A DNA stretch of 64,000 nt from assembly GCA_046299555.1 (NCBI GenBank), contig JBKBHS010000005.1:101190-165189 (forward strand), in the 5' to 3' direction. The notes beneath the pieces were generated by a model. It did no database searches. It was not told the origin of the DNA and worked only from the letters and a program-made list of their open reading frames with translations. Source of the stretch: CALKJP01 sp046299555 (GTDB lineage Bacteria; Bacteroidota; Bacteroidia; JACCXN01). A program made the position numbers and the translations under genes. Of this stretch, positions 53,409-62,168 are shown piece after piece (the stretch's first letter is position 1; each line of letters begins with the position of its first letter).

Positions 53409-54105
53409 TGACATAAAACATATTTTTTTTGATTTAGATAAAACCTTATGGGATTTTGAAACTAATTCTACGCTTGCACTAAAAGAACTTTTTATAAAAT
53501 ACGATTTAGCTTCTAAGGGTATCCCTTCGTTTGAAGAAATGCACTTTATTTATAAAAAAATAAATGAAAAACTTTGGGCTGATTATTCACAAAATTTAAT
53601 ATCCAAAGAAGATTTACGAACCGAACGTTTTAATAAAACTTTTGAATATTTTGGGTTGTACAATACCGAATTATCTTTTTTATTTGGATTAGATTATATA
53701 AACATAAGTCCACGAAAAAACAATCTCTACCCCGGAACTATTGATACGCTTGAATATTTAAGTAAAAAATACCAACTACACATTATAACAAATGGATTTG
53801 AAGAAGTACAATATATTAAGCTCGAGAGCTCCGGAATACTTCACTTTTTTAAACAAATTATTACTTCCGAAAAGGCCGGTGCTAAAAAACCTGATAAAGC
53901 AATATTTAATTTTGCCTTACAAACTGCAAATGCTTCACCTGAAAACTCCTTGATGATTGGAGATGATATAGAAATTGATATTAAAGGTGCATTAAATGTT
54001 AATATGAGGGCTATTCATTTTAATCCTGACTATATAGATAATAATTCTTCATCCAACAGTTTTTACGCTATAAATTCGTTAAATAAATTATTTGATTGGT
54101 TATAA
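53401..54105 (+). CDS. HAD-superfamily hydrolase, YjjG-like nucleotidase
   Basis: 234 residues. The nucleophile motif FFDLDKTLWDFE (Asp11, Asp13) begins the protein, followed by the helical cap (about 20-90), ITNGFEEVQ for motif II, KAGAKKPDKAIF (Lys of motif III) and LMIGDDIEIDIKGA for motif IV. This is the YjjG/YfnB group, which dephosphorylates pyrimidine nucleotides. It starts 8 nt inside the preceding gene. upp two genes upstream also handles pyrimidines. Confidence 0.9.
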   Translation: MFNDIKHIFFDLDKTLWDFETNSTLALKELFIKYDLASKGIPSFEEMHFIYKKINEKLWADYSQNLISKEDLRTERFNKTFEYFGLYNTELSFLFGLDYINISPRKNNLYPGTIDTLEYLSKKYQLHIITNGFEEVQYIKLESSGILHFFKQIITSEKAGAKKPDKAIFNFALQTANASPENSLMIGDDIEIDIKGALNVNMRAIHFNPDYIDNNSSSNSFYAINSLNKLFDWL

Positions 54106-54110
54106 AAATA

Positions 54111-54138
54111 AAAAGGCACTCTTTTGAGAGTGCCTTTT
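54111..54138. terminator. Bidirectional Rho-independent terminator
   Basis: Perfect 12-bp stem AAAAGGCACTCT/AGAGTGCCTTTT with loop TTTG, between the convergent HAD and lipoprotein genes. Confidence 0.92.
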
Positions 54139-54157
54139 AAATGAATTCTGTTATAAA

Positions 54158-55030
54158 TTATTCTTGAGATAAATTAATATCAATTGAATAATTTTCAGTT
54201 TCTGTACCAACTTCAGTTACAGTTTGAGTGTAGCTTGGTGCTGTAGTTACAGTTTTGTTATCGATGTTTCTGGTAGTTTTACCTGAAACTTTAGCAACCA
54301 TTTCTTTATTAGCCAATCTATCTAAATACCAATTTTCATGAATTTCATTAGTATCGAAAGTAGATTTATTATTGCTGGTTGTTACAGTTGTTGTTGTAGT
54401 GGTAGTGTTATTAAATGTAAAGTCTGATTTATAGTTTACTGTATTTTTTTGCTCTTCTGTAACATAGGTTAACACTAAACCATCTTTATTTTTAGTTTCT
54501 TTACCAATTCCTGAAGTAAAGTTCCAAGTACCAGTTCTGGTTGTAGTATAATCAAAGTTCCAAGTTTGAACTTGTGTTGCACCAGTGTAAGGAGTTGTGG
54601 TAACTATACGAGTGTATTTAGCATTGTGAGTCATGCTAAAAGTACCATCTTTTTCAAAGGTATATTTAATTTCACCTGTACCGGTATAAGTAGTATCGTT
54701 TGTAGTTGTTACGTTGTTATTTGTATATGACCAAGTTTCAGAGTGTTTAAAGTTGGTACCGTCAAACGAAACTGTTTCTGTATTGTTTGATGAATAGGTA
54801 TCAGTTCCGTCAGAAAGACTTGAAGGTGAAGTAGTTTGAGTTTCAGTAGTGTTTGAAGTAGAAGTTGATTTATACTCCCAGCTTTTTACTGTCCATTCGC
54901 CTGCTACTCTACCTTTTCTTGAACGTAGAGATAAACCTGGGTCATTTTCACCTTTTTTACAGCTTTCTAAAGTTGGAGCTACTAAAGCAGCTACCGCTAA
55001 AGCAATCATTACTTTTTTTGTTGTTTTCAT
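54158..55030 (-). CDS. Thr-rich lipoprotein, lipocalin-like
   Basis: 290 residues with a lipoprotein signal: MKTTKKVMIALAVAALVAPTLESC, lipobox LESC, lipidated Cys24. A start RVAGEWTVKSWEYKST after it resembles lipocalin-like domains of Bacteroidota lipoproteins. The chain is about a fifth Thr, with stretches such as FNNTTTTTTTVTTSNN. It is an envelope protein of unknown function; the low complexity makes homology hard to judge. Convergent with the HAD gene. The 188 bp upstream hold no gene. Confidence 0.8.
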   Translation of the reverse strand: MKTTKKVMIALAVAALVAPTLESCKKGENDPGLSLRSRKGRVAGEWTVKSWEYKSTSTSNTTETQTTSPSSLSDGTDTYSSNNTETVSFDGTNFKHSETWSYTNNNVTTTNDTTYTGTGEIKYTFEKDGTFSMTHNAKYTRIVTTTPYTGATQVQTWNFDYTTTRTGTWNFTSGIGKETKNKDGLVLTYVTEEQKNTVNYKSDFTFNNTTTTTTTVTTSNNKSTFDTNEIHENWYLDRLANKEMVAKVSGKTTRNIDNKTVTTAPSYTQTVTEVGTETENYSIDINLSQE

Positions 55031-55218
55031 GTTTAATTTGTTTTTGATAGTTTTTAAATTATTAAAATTAAATTCGTTTTTAAACTAATTTAAATTTGTG
55101 CGCAAATCTATAACAAGTTTTTATTGTAACCAAATATGCAAGTAAGATTTTTAATATTTTTTTTATGCATGAATACTTTTTAAATTTCGTCTAAACTGTA
55201 AATCAAATAGATGAATAA

Positions 55219-55629
55219 TTATTTTGATGGGATTTTAAGTAACTTTAGTTTAAGGGTTAGTTCTTCCTCTCTTCCTAAAAACATAATGTGTTTTTCTAAC
55301 TTGTAATTTACCGGCAATACAAAATCAGCATCTGGATAGGCATTAAGTGCTTCAAAAATTGCTCTGTTAAATGTTCGGTTTTTCTTTAAATGCAATGGTA
55401 CATTATCATTTGAAACTAATTGTCCAACGGTATAACGTTTTCCTCCATAAGGTAAACCTAAAACATATGATTGCTTAATTTTAATGGTAGTATCTGCTAA
55501 ATATTCTAAATCGTTATAAGTAATATTTAGTTGTACATTTAACGAAGGAGAGGGTGCTACCGTTTTTTGCAAGTAACATGAACTTAGTAATATTGAAATG
55601 AAAATTAAAAATGCTCCAAAATATTTCAT
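55219..55629 (-). CDS. Small lipoprotein
   Basis: 136 residues, lipobox LSSC with Cys18 (MKYFGAFLIFISILLSSC). The rest has AEYLAD-like DLEYLADTTIKIKQSY and AIFEALNAYPDADFVLPVNY, the latter reminiscent of small Bacteroidota lipoproteins with a conserved D-x-D-x-V motif. The gene abuts the next upstream gene (0-nt gap) and they probably form one transcript. Function unknown. Confidence 0.75.
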   Translation of the reverse strand: MKYFGAFLIFISILLSSCYLQKTVAPSPSLNVQLNITYNDLEYLADTTIKIKQSYVLGLPYGGKRYTVGQLVSNDNVPLHLKKNRTFNRAIFEALNAYPDADFVLPVNYKLEKHIMFLGREEELTLKLKLLKIPSK

Positions 55630-56538
55630 TTATTTTCCAAAATAAAGATTTAAAGTAATTCGTACGTTTTGATTGGTTTCCATAGTAAATGACTTGTTTT
55701 TTAATTGATTAAATTGATCCTGTCCACTTCCGGGAACACCGGTTGAAGGGTCAATATCAGTAGGGTCGAAACGACCTTCTACGAAATAATCGCTTGAATA
55801 AGTTTCGGTAACGGTTCCTGTGGTAATTCTATCTTCCCTGTTAATTCGAGTTTTCATACCACCAATATACAATGCGTTTATTCCATACTCTAATCCAATT
55901 GAAATGGGCAGTTGAGCTATAAACATATTAAAACCTATGAGTCCTCCCACTCCAATTATTTGCGTATTCATTCGCGTTTTTATACGGCTATAATCACCAT
56001 TGGTAAAATCAATATTATTTATGCCTCTTTCTCTGCCAAAGCCCAAAAACAAATCTGCTCCGGTATATACATCAAAAAAGTTGTTTTTAGAAAAATGTTT
56101 TTCAATTCCGGGAACAAAAATGTACTCTCTTACCAACGATGCATTTCGCATGGTTGATTTTCCTCCCGGAGAATTTATCTGATTAACAAAATAATAGGTA
56201 GAATCTTCAAATGCTCCTTTCGTATCTGTACTAATATGAGTTAAACGCAAACCGCCTCTAAATACCAAATCATCTTTTAAATAATATTTAAAAGTTAGCA
56301 AATCTCCTGCACGCAAAAAATTACCTCCATATAAGTTTGCTTTTTTTACTGAATCGGGAATAATATCATAAGCAAACATTAACGACATATCACCTTTTTG
56401 AGGTCGAGCACCAAGCTTAACTATTATTTCTTCGTTTTCGCGAGTAGTAAGTTGTGCTGATAATTTTAACGATATGGCAAATAAAACGCACAGTAATATG
56501 GATTTAATTGCTCTTTTTATTGTATTCATTAAATTCAT
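55630..56538 (-). CDS. Secreted outer-membrane barrel-like protein
   Basis: 302 residues with a signal peptide ending at about residue 28 (SLKLSAQ). Alternating hydrophobic and polar strands, such as VYTGADLFLGFGRERG and VGGLIGFNMFIAQLPISIGLEYGI, and a terminal VRITLNLYFGK fit an outer-membrane beta-barrel. No enzyme motif. It is directly followed by a lipoprotein gene with no gap, suggesting a shared envelope complex, which is inference. Confidence 0.72.
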   Translation of the reverse strand: MNLMNTIKRAIKSILLCVLFAISLKLSAQLTTRENEEIIVKLGARPQKGDMSLMFAYDIIPDSVKKANLYGGNFLRAGDLLTFKYYLKDDLVFRGGLRLTHISTDTKGAFEDSTYYFVNQINSPGGKSTMRNASLVREYIFVPGIEKHFSKNNFFDVYTGADLFLGFGRERGINNIDFTNGDYSRIKTRMNTQIIGVGGLIGFNMFIAQLPISIGLEYGINALYIGGMKTRINREDRITTGTVTETYSSDYFVEGRFDPTDIDPSTGVPGSGQDQFNQLKNKSFTMETNQNVRITLNLYFGK

Positions 56539-56565
56539 GTTGGCAAAAACGCTAAACAGTTAATT

Positions 56566-57216
56566 TTATTGTTGTTTATCTTTTAAAAGTGGCACAAAAC
56601 GAAACATTCCGTGTTCTTTTTTTATTAATGTACCATCCATCTGCTTGGTAAAAGTAGTCATAATTTGGCCATTTTCGCCTAATGGAATAACTAATATACC
56701 GCCCGGTTTTAACTGATTAATTAAATCTTCCGGTAAATAAGGTGCTCCTGCAGTAACTATTATTTTATCAAATGGTGCAAAAGTTGGCAAACCTTTGTAT
56801 CCATCGCCATAAAAAAATTTAGGATTATAACCTATGGATGGTAAAAATACTTTAGCTTTATCATACAATTGCTTTTGCCTTTCAATTGTAAATACTTTAG
56901 CTCCTAATTCTACTAAAACACAAGTCTGATAACCCGAACCTGTGCCTATTTCTAATATTTTATCGCCTTTTTTAATTTGAAGCAATTCTGTTTGAAAGGC
57001 TACGGTGTATGGCTGTGATATAGTTTGTCCGGCAGCTATGGGAAAAGCTTTATCATCGTATGCAAATTTTAAAAAAGCTTCATCCATAAACCAATGGCGA
57101 GGTATTTTTCCAATAGCCTCTAAAACGGCTTTATCGCTAATGCCTTTCGAAGCTATTTCTTCTACCAATTTCTTTCTTAGTCCTTTATGTTTAAAATCGT
57201 CAATTAACTTTTGCAT
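56566..57216 (-). CDS. pcm: Protein-L-isoaspartate O-methyltransferase
   Basis: 216 residues. It repairs isoaspartyl residues in aged proteins using S-adenosylmethionine. IPRHWFMDEAFLKFAYDD, AAGQTISQPYTVA, the SAM-binding EIGTGSGYQT and KIIVTAGAPYLPEDLINQLK with GGILVIPLG follow the family order. The gene begins at ATG 57216 and is transcribed toward the barrel-like protein gene, 27 nt away. Confidence 0.95.
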   Translation of the reverse strand: MQKLIDDFKHKGLRKKLVEEIASKGISDKAVLEAIGKIPRHWFMDEAFLKFAYDDKAFPIAAGQTISQPYTVAFQTELLQIKKGDKILEIGTGSGYQTCVLVELGAKVFTIERQKQLYDKAKVFLPSIGYNPKFFYGDGYKGLPTFAPFDKIIVTAGAPYLPEDLINQLKPGGILVIPLGENGQIMTTFTKQMDGTLIKKEHGMFRFVPLLKDKQQ

Positions 57217-57360
57217 AACACAATAATGCTGCTAAGTTAAAACAATATTAATCATTTATATCATTTCACTTTTAAACAGCATCATGTTATTATTTCTATC
57301 TGATGGCTTAAAATTTTAATTATAAAATAAATTTTATTTGCAAGTAAACAGTTTAAAATT

Positions 57361-58347
57361 ATGCAAATTGGTGTATTAGGTGCCGGCCACTTAGGGAAGA
57401 TTCATATAAAGTGTATAAAAGAAATTCCTGAATATAATTTGATAGGTTTTTATGATGCTTCAGCCGATGTTCGTAAAAAAGTAAGTGAGGAGTTTGGGCT
57501 TAAAGCATTCAATAGCATGGACGAATTAATAGATGCCTGCGAAGTAATTGATATTGTTACCCCCACTTTGAGTCATTTTGATTGTGCTTTGCGTTCATTA
57601 AAAAAATTCAAACATGTGTTTATTGAAAAACCGGTTACATCGAATGTAGATGAAGCAAAAACTCTTATTGACTTAATGCACGAAGCCGATGTAAAAGTAC
57701 AAGTAGGCCATGTTGAGCGCTTTAATCCGGCATTTCAATCTGCAAAGGGCTATATTAATAATCCAATGTTTATTGAAACTCATCGCTTAGCCCAATTTAA
57801 TCCAAGAGGAACTGATGTTTCGGTTGTATTGGATTTAATGATACACGACATTGATATTGTATTAAGTATTGTGCGCTCTAACATTAAGCGTATATCTGCA
57901 AGTGGAGTTGCAGTAGTTAGTGATTCACCGGATATTGCCAATGCTCGTATAGAATTTGATAATGGTTGTGTGGCTAATTTAACAGCCAGCCGAATTTCTA
58001 TGAAAAACATGCGAAAAACACGCATTTTTCAACGCGATGCATACATTTCAATTGACTTTTTAGAAAAACAATCAAACATAGTTCGTTTAAAAAATGTAGA
58101 AGGAGAACCCGACCCTTTAGCAATTATATTAGATTTGGGAGAAAACAAACCTAAAAAGCAACTTTTTATAGAAAATCCAAAATCAGAACCAATTAACGCT
58201 ATTAAAACAGAATTAGAAACATTTTATAAATGTATCATACATAATACCGAACCAATAGTAACGCTTGAAGATGGCTATAATGCCTTAAGAGTGGCTCATA
58301 AAATCATCGAGAAGATGAATCTTACCATCAATTTAAAAGAAAGCTAA
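57361..58347 (+). CDS. Gfo/Idh/MocA family oxidoreductase
   Basis: 328 residues. The Rossmann motif GVLGAGHLGKIHIKC starts at residue 4 and the EKP motif FIEKPVTSNVDEA lies at about 94, with VQVGHVERFNPAF after it. The family oxidises or reduces sugars using NAD(P). Many close relatives, in Bacteroidota, lie near envelope sugar genes, as here before a sugar transferase, but the substrate is not evident. The gene begins a plus-strand run with the next two genes. Confidence 0.88.
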   Translation: MQIGVLGAGHLGKIHIKCIKEIPEYNLIGFYDASADVRKKVSEEFGLKAFNSMDELIDACEVIDIVTPTLSHFDCALRSLKKFKHVFIEKPVTSNVDEAKTLIDLMHEADVKVQVGHVERFNPAFQSAKGYINNPMFIETHRLAQFNPRGTDVSVVLDLMIHDIDIVLSIVRSNIKRISASGVAVVSDSPDIANARIEFDNGCVANLTASRISMKNMRKTRIFQRDAYISIDFLEKQSNIVRLKNVEGEPDPLAIILDLGENKPKKQLFIENPKSEPINAIKTELETFYKCIIHNTEPIVTLEDGYNALRVAHKIIEKMNLTINLKES

Positions 58348-58358
58348 AACAATAAATT

Positions 58359-58366
58359 TATTTTTG
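58359..58366 (+). promoter_or_regulatory. Bacteroidota -7 element
   Basis: TATTTTTG exactly matches TAnnTTTG, 29 nt before the lipoprotein ATG at 58396. No good -33 element. It suggests that the lipoprotein and sugar transferase have their own promoter. Confidence 0.45.
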
Positions 58367-58395
58367 CAGCGTTTTATCGCATCTACCATCATACT

Positions 58396-59271
58396 ATGAA
58401 GCCATCTTGCTTCTTTAATTTACTTTTAATTTTTCAACTTGTGCTATTTAGCGCATGCAATATGCTTAATCCGGCAGAAGAAATTCCCGCATACATTGAA
58501 ATTGATTCATCTTATTTTTCGGTTAACGACCCGGTTAAAGAAGGAAGTGCCTCTCATAAAATTACGGATGCATGGGTGTATATCAATAATGATTTAAGAG
58601 GAGTTTATGAGCTTCCTGCCAAATTTCCGGTGTTAGATAAAAATGATTGCGATGTAACAATTCGCCCAGGAATTAAAATGAACGGTATTGCTGCAACACG
58701 CGTAAATTATCTTTTATATAAATCATATACAACCCGTTTAAATTTGAAGCCGCTTCAAACCTATAAAATTACACCACATTATACCTATGCCGACAATTTA
58801 AAATTTCCGTTTAAAGAAGATTTTGAATCCAGCAACAGTTTTGAAAATTATTCTTCAAGCGACACATCAATTATTCGAGTAAGTAATCCGGGCTTAGTTT
58901 TTGAAGGAAACTTTTCCGGAGCAATTTATCTTGATTCCGAAAAATCGTATTTTAAAGCAAAAGCTGTTTCGGCAAACAAATATAAATTACCCGACTCAGG
59001 ACGTACTGTTTTTTTAGAAATGAATTACAAATGCAACAATACCTTTGCTATAGGTTTTGGTTCGCAATACAATGTTGATGCAATAGAAACTTTACTCATT
59101 TTTCTAAACCCTTCGCCTAATTGGAATAAAATATACATCAATTTTACGGAAGAAGCATCACGCAACTTAAACGCTAATGAACATTATTTTTATATAGAAT
59201 CATTACTTAACCCCGGAGTTGATAAAGCTGAGATATTTATTGATAATTTAAAAATTGTGCATGCCGAATGA
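58396..59271 (+). CDS. Lipoprotein of unknown function upstream of a sugar transferase
   Basis: 291 residues with lipobox FSAC (Cys21 of MKPSCFFNLLLIFQLVLFSAC). The body has KEDFESSNSFENYSSSD near the middle and ends SLLNPGVDKAEIFIDNLKIVH, a pattern seen in beta-rich envelope proteins of Bacteroidota. No recognised enzyme site. Its stop overlaps the start of the polyprenyl sugar transferase by 4 nt, so they are co-translated. Exact function unknown. Confidence 0.8.
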   Translation: MKPSCFFNLLLIFQLVLFSACNMLNPAEEIPAYIEIDSSYFSVNDPVKEGSASHKITDAWVYINNDLRGVYELPAKFPVLDKNDCDVTIRPGIKMNGIAATRVNYLLYKSYTTRLNLKPLQTYKITPHYTYADNLKFPFKEDFESSNSFENYSSSDTSIIRVSNPGLVFEGNFSGAIYLDSEKSYFKAKAVSANKYKLPDSGRTVFLEMNYKCNNTFAIGFGSQYNVDAIETLLIFLNPSPNWNKIYINFTEEASRNLNANEHYFYIESLLNPGVDKAEIFIDNLKIVHAE

Positions 59272-60689
59272 GCTCAGCCGAAAAAAGAAATACTGTTATT
59301 AAGCATATTATTTTCGATGCCCTCTCTGCAGCTATTGCTTGGACATGCTTTTATTCGTACAGAAAAATTTATATTGAAAGTATAAAATTTGGTTCGGAAG
59401 TACCCCTTGTTTTTGATAAAAAATTTTTTTTAGGATTATTGCTAATTGTTTTGTTTTGGATTATTGTTTACACTATTGCAGGAAGCTATAGAGATATTTT
59501 TAGAAAATCACGACTAAGTGAGTTTATCAGAATCTTTGTTGCAACATTAATTGGAGTAATTTTAATATTTTTTGCTTTATTACTGGATGATGAAATTGTA
59601 AGCTATAAAAATTATTATCAAAGTTTTTTAGTTCTTTTTACGCTTCATGCAGGTATCACCATTCCAATAAAACTTATATTAACATCGCAAATTGTAAAAG
59701 CGGTTCATCAACGAAAAATCTATTTTAACACCATCTTAATTGGCAGTAACGAAAAAGCTCTTACCTTGTTTAAAGAAATGGAAAATCAAGAGATTTCGAG
59801 TGGAAATAAGTTTGTTGGTTTTGTGCATGTTGATAATAATATTCAATTATTAAATCCATATTTACCACATTTAGGGAGTGTAAAAGATTTAAAAAAAGTA
59901 ATTGAAGAATATAAAATTGAAGAAGCCATAATTGCCATTGAATCATCGGAACATGAAAGTATAGGAAGAATTTTGAATGAATTGGGAGGAACCGATGTAA
60001 TTATAAAAATAATACCTGACATGTATGATATTTTATCGGGCTCTGTAAAAATGACTTCGATATTTGGCGCTCCTTTAATTGAAGTAAACCGCGAAATAAT
60101 GCCTGTGTGGCAGCAATATTTAAAACGTTTTGGAGATATTTTAACATCGCTTTTAGCATTAATAATTCTTTCGCCATTATTTATCATAATTGGCATAATT
60201 ATAAAATTAACTTCAAAAGGGCCGGTATTTTATTCGCAAGAACGCATAGGCCGATATGGCAAACCTTTTAATATTTTAAAATTTCGCTCAATGTATGTAG
60301 ATGCCGAAAAAAATGGCCCGGCATTATCGAGTAAAACAGATAACAGAGTTACACCTTTTGGACGAATATTACGCAAATATCGATTGGATGAATTGCCTAA
60401 TTTTATTAATGTTTTAAAAGGTGATATGAGTTTAGTAGGCCCTCGCCCTGAGCGACAATATTTTATTGACCAAATAATTCAAAAAGCTCCTCATTATTCG
60501 CATTTGCAAAAGGTTCGCCCGGGTATTACTTCGTGGGGGCAAGTAAAATATGGCTATGCAGAAAATGTAGATCAAATGATTGAACGCTTGAAATACGATA
60601 TTATTTATATTGAAAATATGTCGCTGGTGGTTGATTTAAAAATTCTTATTTATACCATTCAAACTGTTTTAAAAGGCAGAGGCAAATAA
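59268..60689 (+). CDS. Polyprenyl glycosylphosphotransferase (sugar transferase)
   Basis: 473 residues. Four N-terminal membrane segments (about 13-35, 50-70, 85-105, 120-138) and a CoA-like Rossmann-like region precede a fifth segment (about 295-315) and the catalytic C-terminus: GPVFYSQERIGRYGKPFNIL, KFRSMYVDAE, RKYRLDELPNFINVLKGDMS and LVGPRPERQYF. This is the WcaJ/EpsE family, which transfers the first sugar phosphate to undecaprenyl phosphate to begin an envelope polysaccharide. It overlaps the lipoprotein gene by 4 nt. The rest of the pathway is not in the window. Confidence 0.94.
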   Translation: MSSAEKRNTVIKHIIFDALSAAIAWTCFYSYRKIYIESIKFGSEVPLVFDKKFFLGLLLIVLFWIIVYTIAGSYRDIFRKSRLSEFIRIFVATLIGVILIFFALLLDDEIVSYKNYYQSFLVLFTLHAGITIPIKLILTSQIVKAVHQRKIYFNTILIGSNEKALTLFKEMENQEISSGNKFVGFVHVDNNIQLLNPYLPHLGSVKDLKKVIEEYKIEEAIIAIESSEHESIGRILNELGGTDVIIKIIPDMYDILSGSVKMTSIFGAPLIEVNREIMPVWQQYLKRFGDILTSLLALIILSPLFIIIGIIIKLTSKGPVFYSQERIGRYGKPFNILKFRSMYVDAEKNGPALSSKTDNRVTPFGRILRKYRLDELPNFINVLKGDMSLVGPRPERQYFIDQIIQKAPHYSHLQKVRPGITSWGQVKYGYAENVDQMIERLKYDIIYIENMSLVVDLKILIYTIQTVLKGRGK

Positions 60690-60864
60690 TTTTAATTTAC
60701 TAATTTTCCAATTCAACCATTAAAAAATCATCATTCATTTTATTTCTTATTAGCTTTCTGATTAAAATTTTCTAATAATTTTTAATTTTATTGATACAAT
60801 ATAAAGTCATGAATCTTTGGTAGATTTATCATGCAACTTGCATCTGACCATTAATATATTACAG

Positions 60865-62007
60865 ATGAAAACTAAAACAAGAACCATTGAAGTAAAAGCA
60901 ATAGTGCATAATAATCAAAACAGACTGGGCTTATATTTTCCAATTGACCAAGAACTAATTGCACTTGTAAAAACTTTTGAGGATGCGCAATGGAGCCAGA
61001 GCCAAAAATGCTGGCACATAGCCAATAACAGAAAGAATTTAAAAGAGCTGTTTAGCGTATTTAGAGGAAAAGCATATATAAATGCCAATACTATATTTTT
61101 ACCTAAACCTTTAGAAAATACCACTAAAAAACCTTTTGAAAGAACGGAAATTAAAAGAGAGCTTACAGCTGAGCATTTAAAAAAAATTGCTCAATTTAAA
61201 GACTGGTTAAACAGTAGGCGCTACTCGGCCAATACCATAAAAACCTACACAGAAGCCTTGCGTACCTTTTTAAAATTTAATAACCATAAAGCCATTCGTG
61301 AAATAAAAAATGAGGACTTAATACGCTTTAATAACGAATATATTTTACGCAATAAACTATCAATATCGTTTCAAAACCAGATTGTAAATGCCATAAAATT
61401 ATTTTTCAGAAAAATTGAAAATTGCGAAATGGAGGTAGATTTAATACATCGCCCAAAGCGAGAAAAGAAATTGCCAAACGTATTAAGTAAAGAAGAAGTA
61501 AAACAAATTTTAGAGGCTCCTACCAATATTAAACATAAAGCTATGTTAAGCTTAATTTATGCATGCGGACTAAGGAGAAATGAACTTTTGAATTTAAAAA
61601 TTACGGATATTGATTCTAAAAGGAAACTAATTTTAATTAAACAGAGCAAAGGGAAAAAAGATAGAATTGTTCCCATAAGTGATAAAATTATTGAACTATT
61701 AAGGATGTATTACAAAAAGTTCAGACCAAAATTATGGTTATTTGAAGGACAAAAAGAATGTGAGCAATATTCAGAAACAAGTCTTCAAAAAGTTTTGCAA
61801 AATGCGGTTGAAAAAGCAAAAATTAATAAACCGGTTACATTACATTGGTTAAGACATTCGTATGCAACGCATTTATTAGAGAGTGGTACCGATATAAGAT
61901 ATATTCAAGAATTATTAGGCCATAAAAGTAGCAGAACTACCGAAATATATACACATGTAAGTGTAAAATCATTACAAAAAATACAATCACCTTTTGATAA
62001 TTTATAA
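60865..62007 (+). CDS. Tyrosine recombinase (integron-type/Xer-like integrase)
   Basis: The start is the ATG giving MKTKTRTIEVKA; an upstream TTG extends the frame by 16 residues of doubtful value. The 380-residue protein has an N-terminal domain of about 85 residues with the pattern LYFPIDQELI and WSQSQKCWHIANN, a SAM-like core-binding domain (about 105-200) and a full catalytic domain: Arg237 in CGLRRNELL, Lys262 in SKGKKDRIV, His327 and Arg330 in LHWLRH, His353 in LLGHKSS and nucleophile Tyr362 in EIYTHV. It ends QSPFDNL, close to the SPLD ending of integron integrases, but the IntI-specific insert is not evident. Downstream attI/attC-like sites suggest that it mobilises cassettes; activity is inferred. 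Confidence 0.9.
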   Translation: MKTKTRTIEVKAIVHNNQNRLGLYFPIDQELIALVKTFEDAQWSQSQKCWHIANNRKNLKELFSVFRGKAYINANTIFLPKPLENTTKKPFERTEIKRELTAEHLKKIAQFKDWLNSRRYSANTIKTYTEALRTFLKFNNHKAIREIKNEDLIRFNNEYILRNKLSISFQNQIVNAIKLFFRKIENCEMEVDLIHRPKREKKLPNVLSKEEVKQILEAPTNIKHKAMLSLIYACGLRRNELLNLKITDIDSKRKLILIKQSKGKKDRIVPISDKIIELLRMYYKKFRPKLWLFEGQKECEQYSETSLQKVLQNAVEKAKINKPVTLHWLRHSYATHLLESGTDIRYIQELLGHKSSRTTEIYTHVSVKSLQKIQSPFDNL

Positions 62008-62055
62008 AAAATTATAAAATTTGGAAATATGAAAATATATATTAACAATAAATTA

Positions 62056-62105
62056 CAAAAAGTGTACATATACAGCAATTTTTAGTATAATATAAACACT
62101 TTTTG
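62056..62105 (+). repeat. 10-bp inverted repeat downstream of the recombinase
   Basis: CAAAAAGTGT (62056-62065) and ACACTTTTTG (62096-62105) are perfect inverted repeats 30 nt apart. They lie between the recombinase stop and the attI-like site and could be part of the recombination site, a weak hairpin terminator or a regulator site. Confidence 0.55.
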
Positions 62106-62131
62106 CTTTATTGAGGTATATATATAAGTAA

Positions 62132-62145
62132 GTTATGCACAATTA
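62132..62145 (+). other. attI-like core site at the cassette's left edge
   Basis: GTTATGCACAATTA. GTTATGC fits the integron core pattern GTTRRRY imperfectly (T at one position) and equals the core of Vibrio cholerae repeats. Its reverse complement is found at the other end of the cassette (63747-63760, 13 of 14 bases). The expected crossover is between G62132 and T62133. It lies about 125 bp after the recombinase gene, where attI would be. Confidence 0.6.
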
Positions 62146-62168
62146 TCAAGAAGAATAAAATTTTCATT

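Noticed and set aside
60865..62007. Prophage or integrative element integrase
   Set aside because: No tRNA, phage structural, relaxase or replication genes are in the window; the flanking DNA suits cassette sites better. The dimer-resolution XerC/D role is also less likely because of the extra N-terminal domain.
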